This document shows, piece after piece, positions 35,375 through 39,636 of a stretch of 39,636 bases of DNA. Within the stretch, counting starts at the first letter, position 1. Each line of letters opens with the position of its first letter. Both the position numbers and the translations under genes were made by a program. Below the pieces are notes generated by a model. That model was not told the DNA's origin and did no database searches. It saw only the letters and a program-made list of their open reading frames with translations. Source of the stretch: Bacteroidaceae bacterium (GTDB lineage Bacteria; Bacteroidota; Bacteroidia; Bacteroidales; Bacteroidaceae); assembly GCA_017407905.1 (NCBI GenBank), contig JAFQVS010000072.1, forward strand, positions 1 through 39,636, read 5' to 3'.

Positions 35375-35863
35375 TCACTTTGCAGCCCTGCCCACGGCAA
35401 GCAGCACCGACGGCTCAAAGGGGAGCGCAAGAGCCTCTATCGCCCTCGGAGCATCCGACGAAACAAAGCCAATTGCCACGCTCAGCCCCATCTCCGAGGC
35501 CTGCAACAGCATCATCTGCAAGCAGCGCCCGAGGGTTATAAGAGCCTTATCATCGGCCTCACGCGAGGACCCCAACAAAATATAAGCCCCGCAGTGCAAA
35601 GCGGGCACACTACCCTCCCCGACAAGCTCCGCGGCCACGCTCTCGGGCACAATAGAGCACTGCACCGACGAAGAATCGACCACACGCGCCGCCTCGACCA
35701 TTCTGCTCAGTTGGTCGGGGCGCACTCTGTAAGAGGCATCAAAAGCCGCAGCCTGCCCCCTTTGCGCAAGCCCCACGACCGAGGCTGCCGAACGCTTGCC
35801 CGAGGCACGGGCAGCCTGCTCGCGGTAGCTCTCCTGACGCTTTTCCAAATAATTATCGGCCAT
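35375..35863 (-). CDS. Short nitroreductase-like protein
   Basis: A 162-residue protein whose N-terminus (MADNYLEKRQESYREQ) and C-terminal half (LGRCLQMMLLQASEMGLSVAIGFV, then LPFEPSVLLAVGRA) resemble nitroreductase-family flavoproteins of Bacteroidales. The family usually runs to about 170-220 residues and starts its core with an RRSIR-type FMN-binding motif, which is not clear here; FMN binding is therefore uncertain. It is translationally linked to the upstream gene (TAATG overlap of one base). Role unknown. Confidence 0.6.
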   Translation of the reverse strand: MADNYLEKRQESYREQAARASGKRSAASVVGLAQRGQAAAFDASYRVRPDQLSRMVEAARVVDSSSVQCSIVPESVAAELVGEGSVPALHCGAYILLGSSREADDKALITLGRCLQMMLLQASEMGLSVAIGFVSSDAPRAIEALALPFEPSVLLAVGRAAK

Positions 35864-36606
35864 TATTCCGCAATTTTTACAGTGTCGGCAGCCACAGAAG
35901 CATCGGGTGCCACACTCTCGGGCACTCCGTGCTCGCGCACGGCGCGAATCGTCTGCCCACCTATTCTCTTGGCCTCGGTGATTGGATCGACAATATCCAT
36001 AATGGCCAGAAACTCGGGCGTGTAGCGCGAGGCATCAAAATAGACAATCTTTGCACACTCCTCGTCGTCGGCAGCATCGCCCAACCAATACCACCCCTCC
36101 TCGCCTACACTCTGCTTATTACCACCCCAGAAAATTCCCGCAGCGGGCAGGAAGATAGAGTTTCCGCTGGGCCCCGTTACCTTACAGCCCGAGACACCCT
36201 TGTATGTTATCCACTCCCAATCGCACTCGTCGCGCAGCTCCTCGACCTCGCCGAGCGACGGCATACGCCACCCGTCGCCCCACGCAGCCGTCGCCGCATC
36301 ATACTCGGTGCCACTGATTGACGAGCCGATATTCACGAAAGTATCGCACGCACAATAAGCGTACCGCGAGCGATAATAAGCATTCTTTACAGCCGTCTCG
36401 CCCCACGAAAAATAGTCCCCGGCCTCCTCGGGCGACGATGCACCAATGTTATATCCCGCCCAATCGACCGACAACCCGAGGTCAACCACCTTCATACTCG
36501 ACACCGAGAGCGTGTCGCCCTGCTGCGCAAATGCACAAGCCGTCGAAGAGAGAAGAAACAGAAGCGTCGAGGCCGCAGCCCCCAAAAAACTATTTACACC
36601 ACGCAT
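35863..36606 (-). CDS. Secreted protein with Fibrobacter-type paralogous domain
   Basis: A 247-residue protein with a signal peptide (to about residue 27, ending CAFAQ) and one domain of the type known as the Fibrobacter succinogenes major paralogous domain: VDLGLSVDWAGYNIGASSPE near 41-60, GDYFSWGE near 63-70, GWRMPSLGEVEELRDECDW near 111-129, and GNSIFLPAAG near 147-156. Such proteins are common and expanded in Bacteroidota surface proteomes; the function is not known. An Ala/Val/Asp-rich tail follows. It is the first gene of a two-gene unit with the nitroreductase-like gene. Confidence 0.78.
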   Translation of the reverse strand: MRGVNSFLGAAASTLLFLLSSTACAFAQQGDTLSVSSMKVVDLGLSVDWAGYNIGASSPEEAGDYFSWGETAVKNAYYRSRYAYCACDTFVNIGSSISGTEYDAATAAWGDGWRMPSLGEVEELRDECDWEWITYKGVSGCKVTGPSGNSIFLPAAGIFWGGNKQSVGEEGWYWLGDAADDEECAKIVYFDASRYTPEFLAIMDIVDPITEAKRIGGQTIRAVREHGVPESVAPDASVAADTVKIAE

Positions 36607-36666
36607 AATCTATTACAAATTACAAATTTCACAATCGAGGCGCAAAAAACAGCCCCTTAAGAAAAC

Positions 36667-36701
36667 AAAAAAGGATGTGCTGTAATTTTGCACATCCTTT
36701 T
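36667..36701 (-). terminator. Terminator after tRNA-Cys
   Basis: AAAAGGATGTGC (36669 region) and GCACATCCTTTT (36690-36701) are perfect complements around a nine-base loop. Read leftward it is followed by more T residues (complement of 36661-36670), so it should end the tRNA-Cys transcript. It may also work rightward. Confidence 0.88.
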
Positions 36702-36702
36702 G

Positions 36703-36774
36703 AGGTACCTGGCGGATTCGAACCGCCGTACACGGTTTTGCAGACCGCTGACTAAGCCACTCATCCAAGGTACC
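36703..36774 (-). tRNA. tRNA-Cys (GCA anticodon)
   Basis: On the minus strand the acceptor GGTACCT pairs with AGGTACC, the anticodon stem GCGGT/ACCGT holds the loop CTGCAAA (anticodon GCA), and the T arm is GGCGG-TTCGAAT-CCGCC. The discriminator is U, as required for cysteine tRNA. CCA is not encoded. It has its own promoter and terminator. Confidence 0.95.
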
Positions 36775-36796
36775 GAGCGCCATTGCTTAGCGAGTG

Positions 36797-36827
36797 CAAA
36801 GATAGGAACACTTTTTATAAAAGCAAA
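36797..36827 (-). promoter_or_regulatory. Promoter for tRNA-Cys
   Basis: Minus-strand TTTG (36827-36824), a 19-base spacer and TATCTTTG (36804-36797) match the consensus. The sequence following the -7 (CACTCGCTAAG) resembles that after the leftward promoter near base 110, CACTCGCTTTC. Confidence 0.85.
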
Positions 36828-36930
36828 GAAAAGAGCGCACTTTTTTCACCAAAAAGGGGAAAATAACGACAAAAAAACGTCGCAAGCACAAAAAATTGGC
36901 ACAATCATAAAAGGCAAAAGAATATTTCCT

Positions 36931-36938
36931 TAACTTTG
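36931..36938 (+). promoter_or_regulatory. -7 promoter element for tilS
   Basis: TAACTTTG fits TAnnTTTG, 92 bases before the tilS start. No TTTG is present at the ideal -33 distance. Confidence 0.5.
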
Positions 36939-37029
36939 CTCGTAACCGTTTGTGCCACACGACACAAACAAAGAGAGCAAAAAAGAAACAGCCGACGCTC
37001 ACTTTTTGTTTAACAGAGACAACAGAATT

Positions 37030-38358
37030 ATGCAGCACACAGTAGCCCGATACATTGCCCGACACGCCCTTCTGCCCGAGGGCGCCCGCGTGCTTGTGGC
37101 CCTTAGCGGCGGAGCCGACTCCGTGGCGCTGCTGCACATTCTGCATCGTCTGCACTACCATTGCATCGCCGTGCACTGCAATTTCCATCTGCGGGGCGAG
37201 GAGAGTATGCGCGACCAGCATTTTGTCGAGGCGCTGTGCAAGAGGCTTAATATCCCCCTGCACACCATAAATTTTGACACCGAGGAGTATGCCCGCGAGC
37301 ATAAAGTATCAATAGAAATGGCAGCACGCACCCTGCGCTACGAGGCTTTCGAGACACTACGCTCCCGCCAAGAGGCCGCCGCCATTGCCGTCGCCCACCA
37401 CCGCGACGACAGCGCCGAGACACTGCTGCTGAACCTTATGCGTGGCTGCGGCATACGCGGCCTGCACGGCATACGCCCCCGCAACGGACACATTGTGCGT
37501 CCCCTTCTGTGCATCGGCCGCGACGACATTCTGCAATACCTTGTGGCCATTGGCGAGGAGTATGTAACCGACAGCAGCAATCTAAAGAGCGACTACACAC
37601 GCAACAAAGTGCGCTTGGAGCTTCTGCCTCTGATGGCACAAATAAACCCCTCGATTGCACAGACACTCGCACAGACAGCCGAGCGCATTGCCGAGGCCGA
37701 GGAGATATACAGCCGCGCCGTCGAGCAAAGCATCGCCCGCGTATCGGCAGGCCCCACAATAGACCTTCAAGCGCTCAAAAAAGAGCCCTCGCCCCTTACC
37801 CTGCTGCACGAGATACTCGCTCCGCTGGGCTTCAACAGCGCACAAACAGCCGACATTATGGAGGGCATCGAGGGGCCGAGCGGCCGCCGTTACAACGCCC
37901 CCTGCCACACACTCGTAAAAGACCGCGACAGGCTGATAATATCCCCCCGAGACACCGCTCCCACCCCGGCAATAACGCTACCCGAAGAGGGCGATGCGCA
38001 CACCCCCCACGGCACGATAAGAGTGAGAAGAGCCCCCTTCGACGGCACAATCGCCAAAGAGCGCAGCATCGCCACACTCGACGCACGCAAGGCAGCGCTT
38101 CCCCTTACGGTGCGCCCCACAAAGAGCGGCGACCGCTTCGCCCCCTTCGGGATGCGCGGCACGAAGCTCGTGAGCGACTACCTAACCGACCGCAAGCGCA
38201 GCATAATAGAGAAAAGCCGTCAGCTTGTAGTTACCGACGCCCTCGACCGCATAGTGTGGTTAGTGGGCGAGCGCCCCTCGACGGCGTGCAGCATCGACAA
38301 AGAGACCACCGAAATTATTCGTTTAGAGTGGATAAAAGACAATATCACAACCTATTAA
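37030..38358 (+). CDS. tilS: tRNA(Ile)-lysidine synthase
   Basis: TilS converts C34 of the CAU-anticodon isoleucine tRNA to lysidine with ATP, so that the tRNA reads AUA. The 442-residue protein has the PP-loop SGGADS at 26-31, HHRDDSAETLLLNLMRG near 123-139, and C-terminal TilS domains including KSGDRFAPFGMRGTKLVSDYL near 368-388. The ATG at 37030 gives a normal N-terminus; 26 extra in-frame codons upstream are low-complexity and overlap the leader. AUA codons are abundant in this window, so the enzyme's product should be in heavy demand. Confidence 0.96.
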   Translation: MQHTVARYIARHALLPEGARVLVALSGGADSVALLHILHRLHYHCIAVHCNFHLRGEESMRDQHFVEALCKRLNIPLHTINFDTEEYAREHKVSIEMAARTLRYEAFETLRSRQEAAAIAVAHHRDDSAETLLLNLMRGCGIRGLHGIRPRNGHIVRPLLCIGRDDILQYLVAIGEEYVTDSSNLKSDYTRNKVRLELLPLMAQINPSIAQTLAQTAERIAEAEEIYSRAVEQSIARVSAGPTIDLQALKKEPSPLTLLHEILAPLGFNSAQTADIMEGIEGPSGRRYNAPCHTLVKDRDRLIISPRDTAPTPAITLPEEGDAHTPHGTIRVRRAPFDGTIAKERSIATLDARKAALPLTVRPTKSGDRFAPFGMRGTKLVSDYLTDRKRSIIEKSRQLVVTDALDRIVWLVGERPSTACSIDKETTEIIRLEWIKDNITTY

Positions 38359-38414
38359 CAAACAGGTATATGATAAATTGCACGCAAAAGCATCGTCAGT
38401 ATAATTATTATTTC

Positions 38415-38422
38415 TAATTTTG
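38415..38422 (+). promoter_or_regulatory. -7 promoter element for the acyltransferase gene
   Basis: TAATTTTG fits TAnnTTTG, 26 bases before the start codon. The -33 element is not evident. Confidence 0.5.
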
Positions 38423-38448
38423 CGGGAAAATTTTAAAAATTAAAAATA

Positions 38449-39501
38449 ATGAATAACACACCTCAGCCAAAAAAAAGAATTGAATATTTAGATGCTTTAC
38501 GAGGCTTCACAATGATTCTTGTTGTAATAAACCACGTAGCCCTCTTTTGTTTAGACGTCAACACCGTTGAAGAAGGCACATTCCACTACTACCTGAAACA
38601 ATTCCGAATGCCACTTTTCTTCTTTGTAAGCGGATTTGTGCTTTACAAAAAAGATTTTATTTGGAATTTCACAAACTCGTTGAAATTTCTAAAAAAGAAA
38701 GTGCCCGTACAGATAATCTCGCCACTGATTTTCTTTCTTCTCCTCATATATATTCACGGAAATACATTTTCAAGCGCAATTGTAGATACCTCCAAATGTG
38801 GATATTGGTTCACATTCACTTTATTTGAATTTTTCTTAATATACATATTATTACAGAATCTATTTCTTGTAACAAAATTAAATCGTAGCAAGATTGGCAG
38901 CACATTGTTATTACTCACAGCTCTTGTTCTGTCATTTTCACATAAGATTCCCGAGATTCTCCCTTATGACAATTTATGGGGACTGATAGGAATAACAAAC
39001 TTCAGATATTTCCTATTCTTTGTATTGGGTACTTTTGTGAGAAAACATTTCAACAAGTTTGAATATCTTTTAGACAATACCCCCATTATATTAGTTTGTG
39101 TTACATTCTATTTTATCTCAAATATTCTATCCGATTTAGTTCCTTTTTTTCAGGGAAAAGATTTCATAAACGAAAAGTTACTTGCCATTTGTGGAATAGT
39201 CATTATTTTTAGTTTATTTAGAAAATACGGGGATGTATTTACCAAGGATACAGCCTTTGCCAAAACATTAAAATTTATAGGTCGAAGAACATTGGATATT
39301 TATCTGTTGCACTACTTTTTCATTCCGCGCAATTTGTCAAAAGTTCTCCCGATTTTTGCCGACAACAATATTCCGCTAATTGAATTTGCCGTATCCCTTT
39401 TACTTGCAGCATTAGCCATAGGAGCCAGCCTATGCATTAGTTGTATTTTACGATTAAGCCCAACAATGGCACACTACCTGTTTGGCGCAAAGAAAGAGTA
39501 A
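38449..39501 (+). CDS. Acyltransferase 3 family membrane protein
   Basis: A 350-residue integral membrane protein of the acyltransferase 3 family, which transfers acyl groups (often acetyl) to sugars of surface polysaccharides or other envelope molecules. The family start is clear: IEYLDALRGFTMILVVINHV at about 11-30, with the likely catalytic histidine H29, followed by FRMPLFFFVSGFVLYKK near 52-68. About ten membrane segments follow. The substrate cannot be predicted. Base composition and codon use are far more AT-rich than in all other genes here (many TTA, TTT, AAA codons), which suggests acquisition by transfer. Confidence 0.88.
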   Translation: MNNTPQPKKRIEYLDALRGFTMILVVINHVALFCLDVNTVEEGTFHYYLKQFRMPLFFFVSGFVLYKKDFIWNFTNSLKFLKKKVPVQIISPLIFFLLLIYIHGNTFSSAIVDTSKCGYWFTFTLFEFFLIYILLQNLFLVTKLNRSKIGSTLLLLTALVLSFSHKIPEILPYDNLWGLIGITNFRYFLFFVLGTFVRKHFNKFEYLLDNTPIILVCVTFYFISNILSDLVPFFQGKDFINEKLLAICGIVIIFSLFRKYGDVFTKDTAFAKTLKFIGRRTLDIYLLHYFFIPRNLSKVLPIFADNNIPLIEFAVSLLLAALAIGASLCISCILRLSPTMAHYLFGAKKE

Positions 39502-39521
39502 CAAATACCAAAAGTTTAAAG

Positions 39522-39541
39522 TGAATACACCAATGTATTCA
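39522..39541. terminator. Small perfect hairpin downstream of the acyltransferase gene
   Basis: TGAATACA-CCAA-TGTATTCA is a perfect 8-bp stem 20 bases after the stop. There is no T run on the + side; leftward it is followed by a T-rich stretch. It may be a weak terminator for either direction. Confidence 0.4.
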
Positions 39542-39636
39542 GCTATAATTATACAGACAAATATTGTCAAGTGCAATTTATAATCTTTACACGCTTCTTT
39601 TAAATTCTCGTTATCAGAGTTATATTTTGTTTCAAC

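Noticed and set aside
39454-39636. Possible C-terminal fragment of a minus-strand gene entering from the right edge
   Set aside because: The frame is open for about 60 codons with a hydrophobic stretch, but the sequence is AT-rich, overlaps the acyltransferase gene and has no recognisable motif; chance cannot be excluded.

Overview
The window is a chromosomal segment of a member of the order Bacteroidales (phylum Bacteroidota); I cannot name the family or genus. Support for this: upstream regions repeatedly carry the phylum's promoter pattern, TTTG, a spacer of 19-20 bases, then TAnnTTTG; start codons mostly follow A-rich leaders instead of Shine-Dalgarno sites; and the gene content is typical (a DoxX/BT_3928-type protein, a DUF1599 protein, a PASTA-tailed division PBP, and a division cluster without murF or ddl).

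Layout. Bases 1-612 hold no gene; a strong leftward promoter near 110-140 fires out of the window, perhaps into an rRNA operon. dnaG follows on the + strand (613-2616). A compact minus-strand operon runs from 7145 down to 2703: polyprenol-phosphate glycosyltransferase, DUF1599 protein, DoxX-like membrane protein, tpiA, SPOR protein, folE. On the + strand come mfd, a C1B cysteine peptidase and nhaA, ending in a near-perfect bidirectional terminator shared with a convergent secreted M28 peptidase.

The core is a division and cell wall (dcw) cluster, 15152-30597: mraZ, rsmH, ftsL-like, ftsI, murE, mraY, murD, ftsW, murG, murC, ftsQ, ftsA, ftsZ. It makes the lipid-linked peptidoglycan precursor (MurE, MurD, MurC, MraY, MurG) and the divisome that uses it (FtsZ, FtsA, FtsQ, FtsL, FtsW, FtsI). 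Gaps are tiny and several genes overlap, so one long transcript is likely. Its promoter carries TGGGG direct repeats that look like an MraZ operator. A YqeY gene follows, then convergent recO, tRNA-Glu, rpsT and gyrB.

After gyrB come a terminator, a strong promoter and about 180 bases that can fold into one long nested hairpin: a candidate structured RNA, possibly 6S-like, or a structured leader for a small lipoprotein. The right end has a short nitroreductase-like gene and a secreted paralogous-domain protein (minus strand), tRNA-Cys (minus), tilS and an unusually AT-rich acyltransferase gene.

Most of the window is conserved housekeeping sequence. I see no CRISPR array, insertion sequence, phage or defence system. 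The observations most worth a second look are the gyrB-adjacent RNA candidate, the MraZ operator with a 13-bp inverted repeat just upstream, the double promoter with a terminator-like hairpin before the cysteine peptidase, and the two strong Shine-Dalgarno sites at stop-start overlaps.
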